From Ruminococcus sp. FC2018 (GTDB taxonomy: Bacteria > Bacillota > Clostridia > Oscillospirales > Ruminococcaceae): a DNA stretch of 64,000 bases. Under the pieces are notes generated by a model that ran no database searches, was not told the origin of the DNA, and was given only the letters and a program-made list of their open reading frames with translations. The stretch lies in contig NZ_JHXH01000001.1 in the NCBI RefSeq assembly GCF_000621805.1, positions 1 to 64,000 on the forward strand, given 5' to 3'. Shown here piece after piece: positions 1 to 7,623 of the stretch; position 1 is the first letter of the stretch, and each line of letters starts with the position of its first letter. A program made the position numbers and the translations under genes.

Positions 1-257
1 TCGGCTATGAGATCTTCTTGGACTTCCTTTTTTAGCTTTGTAGGACGGCCTGTCGACTTGCGTCCTCGGCGCTCAACATAAAAACCTTCTTTGCCTTCTT
101 CAAGATAGATGCGCTCCCAGTCTGAGACTCTATTATGATTACTCACATCGAATTCCCGTGCTGCTTCCCTGTGGCTCAACTTTTCTTTGTGCATCGTTTC
201 AACAACCTTGATTTTGAATTCCGGTGTGTATCGCTTATTTGGTTTTCCTTTAGGCAT
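1..257 (-). CDS. IS3-family (IS150-like) transposase OrfA, partial
   Basis: This is the N-terminal part of a small basic protein beginning MPKGKPNKRYTPEFKIKVVE, with the helix-turn-helix layout of IS3/IS911-type OrfA proteins (a KxVxE helix followed by HREAAREFDVSNHNRVSDWE). OrfA binds the element ends and is normally joined to the DDE-domain OrfB by a programmed frameshift. The gene runs off the left edge, so OrfB and the far end of the element are not visible. The ATG at 255-257 follows an AAAGGGGG ribosome binding site that lies inside one arm of an inverted repeat (260-334). The family call is firm; whether the element is intact cannot be judged. Confidence 0.85.
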   Translation of the reverse strand, partial: MPKGKPNKRYTPEFKIKVVETMHKEKLSHREAAREFDVSNHNRVSDWERIYLEEGKEGFYVERRGRKSTGRPTKLKKEVQEDLIA

Positions 258-259
258 AA

Positions 260-334
260 AAATGCCCCCTTTCGTTAGATTTCTAATTGGTATATTTTTA
301 TTATACCACATTGTCTAACAAAAGGGGAGCATTT
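260..334. repeat. IS terminal repeat with inverted subterminal copy
   Basis: The outer arm at 314-334 (TCTAACAAAAGGGGAGCATTT) is repeated in inverted form at 260-279 (AAATGCCCCCTTTCGTTAGA) with a few mismatches. The outer arm probably belongs to the terminal inverted repeat, which would place the element's end near 335. A minus-strand -10 hexamer (TATAAT, 300-305) lies between the arms, so the element's own transcript would carry only the inner arm, whereas read-through from outside would carry both and fold over the transposase ribosome binding site. Confidence 0.6.
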
Positions 335-363
335 CACATCTGCCTCAGCGGTCTGTGTTTTTA

Positions 364-1842
364 TCATCCGTAAATGCTTTCCTGGAGTTCTTTGGTGTAC
401 TTTTCGTAATCTATACCAAGTACCATCATTCCGTCGATGACCATGTTTTCAAATGATCCTGTGTTTGGAATGGACTGCTGTACACGCTCGTATCCGAGAT
501 AATCCGACGCCTTGAGTACCATCCAGAATACCTCGCTCTTTTCAAGGTTGGTGGTTATGCTTGGCAGTACTTTTTCAAGGAAATCGTTAAGCTCGGAAAG
601 ACTCAGAGCCTTTGCCTTTTTGAATACCTGCTCCATTACATTACGCTGTCTCTGGGTACGCTGGAAGTCGCTGTCTATCTTTCTGATACGTGCGTATGCA
701 AGTGCCTGTGCACCGTCAAGATTGTACTTGCCGGGTTTGGTGATAGCTTCTTTTCCGCTATCCTTTGCGCCTGCGTTGATAGACGGTATTTCCGCTTCCT
801 TAACGTTAACCTCAACTCCGCCGAGAGTGTCTATGATCTCACGGAATGAGCCGAAGTTGATCATTGCATATTTGTCTACCTCTACACCAAAGTTAGCCTG
901 TATGGTCTTCATAAGAAGCGGCGGTCCGCCAAAGGCATATGCAGCGTTGAGCCTTTGTGGTCCGATATCGGGGATATTTACCCATGTGTCACGCAGGAAT
1001 GAGGTCATAATGACCTTTTTGGTCTTCTTGTTAAGCGACATAAGGATCATGGTATCGGAACGACCACGGTCGTTTTCTCCACGGGAGTCTGAGCCAATAA
1101 GCAGTACGTTGATAACGTCCTTGTCGCTCTTTATTTCCTTGGCGTTCTTTTCAAGGTTAGCTCTCAGGGCATCATCAAGGGATTTTTTCTTGTCCTCCGG
1201 AGATTCCGACATGGTTCCGTCGCCGATCTCAGCAGGAATCGAATCGTAAACCTCATACTCGGAATCGTTTTTGAAATCCATCATGTTGATATATCTGTAA
1301 ATTATCGCTACAAGGATACCGATAACCAGCAGAAGCACAGCAATTATGATCGCTGCAATAACAATGCCCTTCTTTTTCTTGGACCAGCCCTTTTTCTTTG
1401 CCTTTGCACCTGCGGCAGCTTCGGGTCGCCTTCTGACATTTTCTCCGCTGCGGTCATTGTCGGGTCTGCGCCTTGGGCGTTCTCTCACGCTTTCATCGTC
1501 GGGTCTGCGCCTTGGACGCTCTCTCACGCTTTCGTCGTCAGGTCTGCGTCTTGGACGCTCTCTCACGCTTTCATCGTCGGGTCTGCGCCTTGGGCGTTCT
1601 CTCACGCTTTCATCGTCGGCTCTGCGCCTTGGGCGTTCTCTCACGCTTTCGTCGTCAGGTCTGCGCCTTGGACGCTCATCATCAGCCCCCCGGTGTCTTT
1701 CACCCTGAGGACGAGGCCTTCTGCGCACAGGACGCTCACCTTCACTGCCGGGGCGGACAGGGCGTGGCTGCTGATCTTGTGTTCCGGAATTGCTGTCAGT
1801 TGTATTGTGTTCCATGTTTATGTTCTCATCTTTGTTATCCAT
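364..1842 (-). CDS. LytR-CpsA-Psr (LCP) family cell-wall glycopolymer ligase
   Basis: LCP proteins move undecaprenyl-linked glycopolymers such as teichoic acids onto peptidoglycan at the outer face of the membrane. From the N-terminus there is a Pro/Arg/Asp-rich segment of about 150 residues with a 13-residue repeat (ERPRRRPDDESVR), a lysine-rich stretch, one membrane helix at about 158-182, and a C-terminal LCP domain with LLIGSDSRG, RSDTMILMS, SFLRDTWV, the RLNAAYAFGG segment and YARIRK...FQRTQRQ. The ATG at 1842 lies 13 nt after AGGAGG; a TTG at 1851 lies only 4 nt after it, so the start is not certain. The repeat segment would be cytoplasmic. A promoter lies at 1930-1958. The family is sure; the polymer attached is unknown. 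Confidence 0.9.
   Translation of the reverse strand: MDNKDENINMEHNTTDSNSGTQDQQPRPVRPGSEGERPVRRRPRPQGERHRGADDERPRRRPDDESVRERPRRRADDESVRERPRRRPDDESVRERPRRRPDDESVRERPRRRPDDESVRERPRRRPDNDRSGENVRRRPEAAAGAKAKKKGWSKKKKGIVIAAIIIAVLLLVIGILVAIIYRYINMMDFKNDSEYEVYDSIPAEIGDGTMSESPEDKKKSLDDALRANLEKNAKEIKSDKDVINVLLIGSDSRGENDRGRSDTMILMSLNKKTKKVIMTSFLRDTWVNIPDIGPQRLNAAYAFGGPPLLMKTIQANFGVEVDKYAMINFGSFREIIDTLGGVEVNVKEAEIPSINAGAKDSGKEAITKPGKYNLDGAQALAYARIRKIDSDFQRTQRQRNVMEQVFKKAKALSLSELNDFLEKVLPSITTNLEKSEVFWMVLKASDYLGYERVQQSIPNTGSFENMVIDGMMVLGIDYEKYTKELQESIYG
1444..1677 (-). repeat. 39-bp in-frame tandem repeat in the LCP gene
   Basis: Five nearly identical 39-bp units and one decayed unit encode ERPRRRPDDESVR in tandem. 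The copies differ at few positions (one carries Ala for Pro), which points to recent expansion by slippage or unequal recombination. The length keeps the frame, so copy number can vary without breaking the protein. Confidence 0.9.
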
Positions 1843-1929
1843 TGAAACCAATGCGCCTCCTTGTTTGTTTTAAGAGCTTTAAAGCCTCTTTTTTTCCCTT
1901 CTTTTCTTGATATCTGTTTTCAAATTATT

Positions 1930-1958
1930 ATTATAGCACATTTTTAACGGAAAATCAA
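1930..1958 (-). promoter_or_regulatory. Promoter of the LCP gene
   Basis: Minus-strand TTGATT (1953-1958), 17-bp spacer, TATAAT (1930-1935), about 90 bases upstream of the LCP start. Confidence 0.7.
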
Positions 1959-2040
1959 TCATAAATAAAGCTTTTTTGAAAAATGATAAAACATGGTCTG
2001 TAATGATTTTTAGGCAATACTAAAAATTTTTTAAAAAATG

Positions 2041-2069
2041 TTGAATTTTTTTGTAATATATGCTATAAT
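2041..2069 (+). promoter_or_regulatory. Promoter of the PAS/GGDEF/EAL gene
   Basis: TTGAAT (2041-2046), 17-bp spacer, TATAAT (2064-2069). The start codon is about 38 bases beyond the -10 element, so the leader is short and no riboswitch fits in it. Confidence 0.7.
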
Positions 2070-2106
2070 AAATTAAGTATACAGCGGTGATCGGAGGATT
2101 GTTATT

Positions 2107-5100
2107 ATGAATACTGACACGATCTTCAATAATATAGTAAATGCTCTGATGACGGATTACACAAGGGTGTATTATGTAAATGCCGTAACAGGGGAGTATC
2201 GGTGGTACTCTGCCGATGCGGTGTCCCATTCTTTGCAGTTTGAGCAGACCGGAAGCGACTTTTTCAATGACGTGATAAAAGATGCCCAGCAGGTGGTATA
2301 CCAGGAGGATAGACATATCTTTACTCAGGATCTGCAAAAGGACAGGCTGTTTGAGCAGATCAGAAATGGCACCATACACAACATCACTTACCGCATAATG
2401 ATTGATGGTAAGCCGGTGTATCATTCTCTGCGCCTTATAAAAAGCATGGCGGATGAGGATCATTTTATCCTTGGAGTGCAGAATATCGACAAGCAGATGC
2501 ATGGATGTCAGGAGCGTGAAAAGAACGAGGCTGAAATAGAAAGGATCGACCATATAGCCGCAAGCCTTGCAGATCACTACGACACCTTGTATTACGTAGA
2601 TATGGATACGGGAGAATATTTTGAGTATTCCTCTTCGGAGCTTTACAAGAGTCTGAACATACCCACAAGAGGCGATGATTTCTTTGCCCAGAGCAGAAAG
2701 AATATCAGAAGACTTGCACATCAGGACGATATTGATCGTGTAACAAAGTTTTTCTATAAGGATGCGATGCTGAAAAATCTCAGCAATAAAAGCTCGGTAT
2801 TATTGACATACCGAATAATGATAAACGGGGAAGCTGTGTATTTCCGATTTTCACAGATCTGGGCAAGTGACAGGAAGCACGTTATCGTTTGTGTGGAAAA
2901 CATTGACCATGAGATAAAAAAGGAACAGCATCTCAGAGAGACGCATAAAAAGACTGTAACATACGAGAAGATCGCTGAGAGTCTTGCTTCAAACTATGAT
3001 GTTATTTACTATGTCGATTCTTCAGACGGAAAATACGCAGAGTTAAAAACAAATTCCAAATATGGTAACCTTGCTGTGCAGGAGGAAGGCATAGACTTTT
3101 TTGAGGACGCAAAGCGCAATGCTGCGCAGATAGTTCACCCTGATGATAAGGAAAGGATACAGAATGTACTTAAAAGGGATTACCTTATATCCGTTCTTGA
3201 GGACAAAAAGCATTACAGCACCAAATACCGCATTGTGACGGATAACGTGACACACTTTATGAAGCTTACCGTAATGTGGTCAAGCGACAGGCTGAATTTT
3301 ATTATCGGTGTTGAGAATAGTGATGAAGAGGTCAGAAAGGAAAAGGAGCAGGTCAAGGCACTGGGCATTGCAAATGCCATGGCAAGGCGTGATGAGCTTA
3401 CAGGCGTTAAGAACAAAATGGCTTACAGCGAGCTGGAAAGCATGGTGCAAAAGCGTATCGACAGTGCTGATGAGGATCTGTCTTTTGCGGTCGTGGTATG
3501 CGATATAAATAATCTGAAACTGATCAACGATACCCATGGGCATAGGGCAGGGGATGAGTATATCTGCGCTGCCTGCCGTCTTGTGTGCGATACATTTACC
3601 CACAGCAAGGTGTTCCGTGTGGGCGGCGATGAGTTTGTCGCTTTTCTGGGAAGCGGAGATTACGATCGCAGACATGAGCTTTTTGACACTATTCGTGAGA
3701 CCGTCCGGTCAAATGCCGTAAGCGGAGAAGGACCCATCGTTGCTGTGGGCAAGTCTGATTACATAGCAGGCAAGGACAAAAGCCTGAGTGATGTTTTCGA
3801 GCGTGCAGACAATGATATGTATGAGGAAAAAAACAGGCTGAAACAGCTTGAAGCATCGGGGGGGAAGGCACCTGAAAAGCGCCGTATGAATATTGCCATA
3901 ACTGCTGAACGAAGGCAGAAACTGGAGGCGTTGTTCCAGGCATTTTCCACTGTGGCAGAGGGTTCGTACGTGTATCTTTGTGATATGAAATATGATTTTT
4001 CCATATGGTCAAAGACCGCTGTTGAAACATTTGGGCTTCCTTCACAATATATGTACGGCGCAGGCAGTATCTGGGAAGAGCACATACATCCGGAGGACCG
4101 TGAAACATACCGCATGGGTATCAACGACATTTTCACAGGAAACTCATCAGGTCACGATATGCAGTACAGAGCAAGAAAACTCACAGGTGAGTATGATGTG
4201 TGTACCTGTAAGGGTGTCGTTCTCAGAGATGAAAACGGCGAGCCGAATTATTTTGGCGGAGCTATCAGAAACCACGGACTTCACGGACACGTGGATTCCC
4301 TTACAGGATTGCGCAATCAGTACGGATTCTTTGAGGATCTCCAGGCAAATATGGCAAACAACCGCAATATGTGTATATGCCTTGTGGGAATCAGCAAGTT
4401 CTCGGAAATAAACGAGGTATACGGCTACCATTTCGGAAATATGGTGCTTCAGAAATTCGGAAGATATCTTTTTGAGCACGTGGGAAACCAGGGCAGTGCA
4501 TATCGTCTTGACGGAACAAAATTCGTTGTGCTCAGCACATCTCAGAGCATAAACGATATGAAGCAGCGTTATGAAGATCTGCGACAATACTATCGTGAGA
4601 AATTCAAGATCGATGGCAAAAAACTGGTGCTTGAGCTGAATGCGGGAATGATAAATGTTGACAGCTTTGATATTGATAACCAGACTATCTACGCCTGTCT
4701 TAATTTCGCTTACAGCGAATCCAAGATAATATATCACGGTGATGCTGTAGAATTTACAGGCGGTCAGACGAATGAGAACAGACACCGCATAGAACAGCTC
4801 CATACTATCCGTGCCTCTATCACTCAGGACTATAAAGGCTTCTATATAGTCTATCAGCCTGTAGTGGATGCGTTTACAAACAAGCTGATCGGCGGAGAAG
4901 CTTTGTTAAGGTGGAAAAGCGACAAATACGGAGTAGTCCCCCCGGACAGCTTTATACCCGTGCTTGAAAGGGACCCGCTGTTTTGTGTTCTGGGCGAATG
5001 GATACTTAAAACTTCGCTTATTGACGCAAAGAAGATGCGTGAGCAAGACCCGGACTTTGTGGTCCATGTCAATCTTTCCTATTCACAGCTGGAAAAACCG

Positions 5101-5553
5101 GACTTTGTGGATATGGTCATCCGAACATTGCAGGAGGCAGATTATCCTGCGCAGAACCTATGCCTTGAAGTAACGGAAAGATGCAGACTGCTTGATATCG
5201 AGCTTTTGAAAAACGTTATCGTAAATCTGCGTGGTATGGGAGTAAAGATAGCTCTTGACGACTTCGGAACGGGATTCTCTTCGGTAAGCCTCTTGAAAGA
5301 GCTGAGCTTTGATATTATAAAGATCGACAGGAGCTTTATACAGAATATAGATAAGGAAGATATGGGGCGCAGGCTTATCGAGAAATTTACAAATCTTGCT
5401 TCTCTCTTCGGAGCAAGCGTGTGCGTCGAGGGCGTTGAGACAAAGGAAATGATAGAGATACTCCGAAATTATCCGGTGCAGAGCCTGCAAGGGTATTTCT
5501 ATTCAAAACCCCTGCCATTTGAACAGTTCAAAGCGTGGGATCACGAAGAATGA
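2107..5553 (+). CDS. Multi-sensor c-di-GMP protein: PAS-like x3, GGDEF, PAS, degenerate GGDEF, EAL
   Basis: The protein has 1148 residues. Three related PAS-like repeats fill about 1-415; each has a YYVD/N...GEY or DGKY start and a 'YRIM...G/D' middle. A GGDEF domain follows with an intact RVGGDEF motif at about 506-510 and no clear RxxD inhibitory site. A further PAS-like segment (about 610-730) leads into a second GGDEF-like domain whose signature has become RLDGTKF, so it should be inactive. The EAL domain (about 890-1148) keeps GGEALLRW (E931), DDFGTGFSS, KIDRSFI and EGVET, so phosphodiesterase activity is plausible. No membrane helix is obvious, so it is probably cytosolic. The ATG follows GGAGG at a good distance. 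It has its own promoter and terminator. Confidence 0.93.
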   Translation: MNTDTIFNNIVNALMTDYTRVYYVNAVTGEYRWYSADAVSHSLQFEQTGSDFFNDVIKDAQQVVYQEDRHIFTQDLQKDRLFEQIRNGTIHNITYRIMIDGKPVYHSLRLIKSMADEDHFILGVQNIDKQMHGCQEREKNEAEIERIDHIAASLADHYDTLYYVDMDTGEYFEYSSSELYKSLNIPTRGDDFFAQSRKNIRRLAHQDDIDRVTKFFYKDAMLKNLSNKSSVLLTYRIMINGEAVYFRFSQIWASDRKHVIVCVENIDHEIKKEQHLRETHKKTVTYEKIAESLASNYDVIYYVDSSDGKYAELKTNSKYGNLAVQEEGIDFFEDAKRNAAQIVHPDDKERIQNVLKRDYLISVLEDKKHYSTKYRIVTDNVTHFMKLTVMWSSDRLNFIIGVENSDEEVRKEKEQVKALGIANAMARRDELTGVKNKMAYSELESMVQKRIDSADEDLSFAVVVCDINNLKLINDTHGHRAGDEYICAACRLVCDTFTHSKVFRVGGDEFVAFLGSGDYDRRHELFDTIRETVRSNAVSGEGPIVAVGKSDYIAGKDKSLSDVFERADNDMYEEKNRLKQLEASGGKAPEKRRMNIAITAERRQKLEALFQAFSTVAEGSYVYLCDMKYDFSIWSKTAVETFGLPSQYMYGAGSIWEEHIHPEDRETYRMGINDIFTGNSSGHDMQYRARKLTGEYDVCTCKGVVLRDENGEPNYFGGAIRNHGLHGHVDSLTGLRNQYGFFEDLQANMANNRNMCICLVGISKFSEINEVYGYHFGNMVLQKFGRYLFEHVGNQGSAYRLDGTKFVVLSTSQSINDMKQRYEDLRQYYREKFKIDGKKLVLELNAGMINVDSFDIDNQTIYACLNFAYSESKIIYHGDAVEFTGGQTNENRHRIEQLHTIRASITQDYKGFYIVYQPVVDAFTNKLIGGEALLRWKSDKYGVVPPDSFIPVLERDPLFCVLGEWILKTSLIDAKKMREQDPDFVVHVNLSYSQLEKPDFVDMVIRTLQEADYPAQNLCLEVTERCRLLDIELLKNVIVNLRGMGVKIALDDFGTGFSSVSLLKELSFDIIKIDRSFIQNIDKEDMGRRLIEKFTNLASLFGASVCVEGVETKEMIEILRNYPVQSLQGYFYSKPLPFEQFKAWDHEE

Positions 5554-5560
5554 ACCGATT

Positions 5561-5591
5561 GACCGCAGTTATCATGCTGCGGTCTTTTTTT
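5561..5591 (+). terminator. Rho-independent terminator after the GGDEF/EAL gene
   Basis: GACCGCAG / CTGCGGTC stem (5561-5584) followed by a run of seven T. Confidence 0.9.
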
Positions 5592-5604
5592 CGCTAAAAA
5601 ACAC

Positions 5605-5633
5605 TTGCAATGTATCTTGAAATGTGGTATAAT
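5605..5633 (+). promoter_or_regulatory. Promoter of tRNA-Gly
   Basis: TTGCAA (5605-5610), 17-bp spacer, TATAAT (5628-5633), ending 12 bases before the tRNA. Confidence 0.8.
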
Positions 5634-5645
5634 AATGCCTGTAAT

Positions 5646-5717
5646 GCAGATATAGTATAGCGGTCATTACTCCAGTTTCCCAAACTGGTGATGCGGGTTC
5701 GACTCCCGTTATCTGCT
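5646..5717 (+). tRNA. tRNA-Gly (anticodon CCC)
   Basis: Complete cloverleaf of 72 nt: acceptor GCAGATA pairs with TATCTGC, the anticodon stem CCAGT/ACTGG encloses the loop TTCCCAA (anticodon CCC, reading GGG), and the T arm carries GGTTCGACTCC. The 3' CCA is not encoded. It stands alone with its own promoter and a terminator at 5725-5757. Confidence 0.95.
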
Positions 5718-5724
5718 TAAAAAC

Positions 5725-5757
5725 AAAGCCTGTAAACACGTTGTTTGCGGGCTTTTT
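5725..5757 (+). terminator. Terminator of tRNA-Gly
   Basis: Stem AAAGCCTGTAAACA / TGTTTGCGGGCTTT with G-U pairs, followed by T residues. The rest of the stretch to 5900 holds nothing recognisable. Confidence 0.8.
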
Positions 5758-5901
5758 CTCATGCCAAAAACGGCACTTGGTCTTTATTTGGTCTTTGTTT
5801 TGAAATATGATGCGTTCTACGCCCCAAGCGCCTTGGCGATAGCGTTTGAAAAGCTCCTTTATCTGCAAAGATACACCAATAAACTGATTACTATAACAAG
5901 A

Positions 5902-5936
5902 AATCTCCCTGTGCATTTATTTGCACAAGGAGATCT
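5902..5936 (-). terminator. Terminator of the C1-like peptidase gene
   Basis: A long stem (AGATCTCCTTGTGCA / TGCACAGGGAGATTT in minus-strand sense) lies just past the stop codon of the gene ending at 5947. Confidence 0.75.
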
Positions 5937-5946
5937 TTGTTTAGAA

Positions 5947-7311
5947 TTATTTTGCAAACAACGCCTTTATGCAGCAGTTGCCGGGTGCAAAATCGGTCTT
6001 TTTCATCGCCTCTATGTCGCTGCTCGTCAGGTAGTCCTTCCACGCACCGCTGTCGCTGTCTACAAATGACTGGACTTTATCCGTCTTTATAGCCCTATTT
6101 ATGTCGCTGTCGGTCATATCCTTCCACTTGCCGTCTGCGAACACAAACGACTGACCTTTCTCAATGGATGTTTTATAGCTGGCTACAGCGAATCCGATAG
6201 TTTCGCCCTCGACAGGCGCACCCTTTGAGTAGGTGATAACTACTGCGAAATCCCGGACATCAACAGGCTTTGTCAGCTCGATAGTTTGATATCCTTGATA
6301 GTCGAGCTTTGCGTCCTGCGTGTACAGTACTGTGCTGAAATCGGCTGACATGATTTCAAGCTTTATGTCCTGCTTATCAAAATTGTTGAACGTGCCCACA
6401 GCTGCGAGCTTGCCAGCCTTGTGGAAAATATTTGCGACCTTGGTGGAGTCACCTGTTTTGATGTAGCTGCTCATCACATTACCTGCATCATAGCTTTGCA
6501 CCTGGGAATATTTATCGCTGACGGTATGGCTTATCGCGTATTCAAGCGGCGAGCTGTAGGAGATATACTGATACTTTCCGCCGAGGTTTGAATTGTAAAC
6601 TATCCATGCGCCGTCTTGTTCTGTCGGAGTTTTGAAATACTCTTTCGGGAAGTGGTCGTCCCAGCCGATGACAGTAACAGCGTGGTCATATATTTTAGCC
6701 TGCTTGTATATCAGTGTCGGGTAAGTTCCGAACATACCCACTTCACAGTTCCGGGAGTCGATGCCGACGGTAACGCCGCCTCTTGTTCTGACAGCACTTT
6801 TTATCGCCTCACGGTCGGTGGGGTCGATCATCATTGAGCTGTCCAGCGTAATGCCGTCCTTGCATTCTCCCGACAGCCTGGCGGTAACGAACTGCTGATA
6901 TCCGCCCAAGTCTGATTTGTTTATTGCGCTATTTACGAAAAAGCCTTCCTGCTTGCCTTCGCCGTAAATATCTTCGAGCATATCATATATCTCCATTTTA
7001 AGCTCTTTGCCTGTCGCTTTTTCGCAGCTTGTCTGCATACTTGCACGGGCAGCATACAGCCAGCAGGTGCCTGTCTGCTGCACAGGCGTTTTGAATAATT
7101 TGAGTTCGTCGGCGAGGTTATAATATCCATCAGCGCCGTAAACATAGTCATATTTCGGTGTAGCCTCGGACGATGAGTCAGCCGCCGATGATGAAACAAA
7201 AGAGTCAACAGCCGGATCAGCTTTTTCACTCGCACTTGAATCACCGCAGCCGTTCATAGCCGAAAGTGAAAGCATAAGCACAAATGCTAAGATCTGTTTT
7301 GTGATTTTCAT
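5947..7311 (-). CDS. Papain-like (C1 family) cysteine peptidase lipoprotein
   Basis: A 454-residue secreted protein. Residues 1-22 form a lipoprotein signal ending in the lipobox SAMNGC, so Cys22 should be lipidated and the protein held on the outer face of the membrane, followed by a Ser/Ala/Asp-rich linker. The peptidase domain has QQTGTCWLYAA (Cys83, with Gln79 as likely oxyanion residue), DHAVTVIGWDD (catalytic His) and VYNSNLGG (Asn). The region after about 275 is beta-rich, like the lectin-like domain found in bacterial C1 peptidases. It has no N-terminal propeptide of the eukaryotic type. A GGAGGGG site precedes the ATG. The gene is monocistronic, with promoter at 7338-7367. The substrate is unknown. 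Confidence 0.85.
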   Translation of the reverse strand: MKITKQILAFVLMLSLSAMNGCGDSSASEKADPAVDSFVSSSAADSSSEATPKYDYVYGADGYYNLADELKLFKTPVQQTGTCWLYAARASMQTSCEKATGKELKMEIYDMLEDIYGEGKQEGFFVNSAINKSDLGGYQQFVTARLSGECKDGITLDSSMMIDPTDREAIKSAVRTRGGVTVGIDSRNCEVGMFGTYPTLIYKQAKIYDHAVTVIGWDDHFPKEYFKTPTEQDGAWIVYNSNLGGKYQYISYSSPLEYAISHTVSDKYSQVQSYDAGNVMSSYIKTGDSTKVANIFHKAGKLAAVGTFNNFDKQDIKLEIMSADFSTVLYTQDAKLDYQGYQTIELTKPVDVRDFAVVITYSKGAPVEGETIGFAVASYKTSIEKGQSFVFADGKWKDMTDSDINRAIKTDKVQSFVDSDSGAWKDYLTSSDIEAMKKTDFAPGNCCIKALFAK

Positions 7312-7337
7312 ACGCTACCCCTCCATGTCTTTCCTTT

Positions 7338-7367
7338 AGTATACAATACAAGCTATAGCCGTGTCAA
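7338..7367 (-). promoter_or_regulatory. Promoter of the C1-like peptidase gene
   Basis: Minus-strand TTGACA (7362-7367), 18-bp spacer, TATACT (7338-7343), 27 bases upstream of the ATG. Confidence 0.75.
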
Positions 7368-7529
7368 CAAAACTTTTAAAAATTGTATTTACGAAAGGAT
7401 GCAAAATCGGCATGTAACAAACTGAAATAGCATTTTTGCAAGAACAGTATATTGTAATTTTGAGAGAAATAACATGATCGCAAGGGTAAGTATGCAAGTT
7501 CAGATGTATCCTTTTTGTTTAAACAAGTC

Positions 7530-7558
7530 TTGACCCTATGACTCAAATGTGCTATAAT
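7530..7558 (+). promoter_or_regulatory. Promoter of the choline (lic-like) operon
   Basis: TTGACC (7530-7535), 17-bp spacer, TATAAT (7553-7558). This and the divergent promoter at 7338-7367 are all that can be seen in the 312-base intergenic stretch 7312-7623. Confidence 0.8.
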
Positions 7559-7623
7559 TTTTTAATAGCAAGATTATTATTTTTTTATTTCAGCGTTCAC
7601 GTAATAAAGGAGATATACAGTTC

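Noticed and set aside
1444-1690. Regularly spaced 39-bp repeats resembling a CRISPR array
   Set aside because: The repeats are direct and contiguous without spacers, and they keep one reading frame inside the LCP gene.
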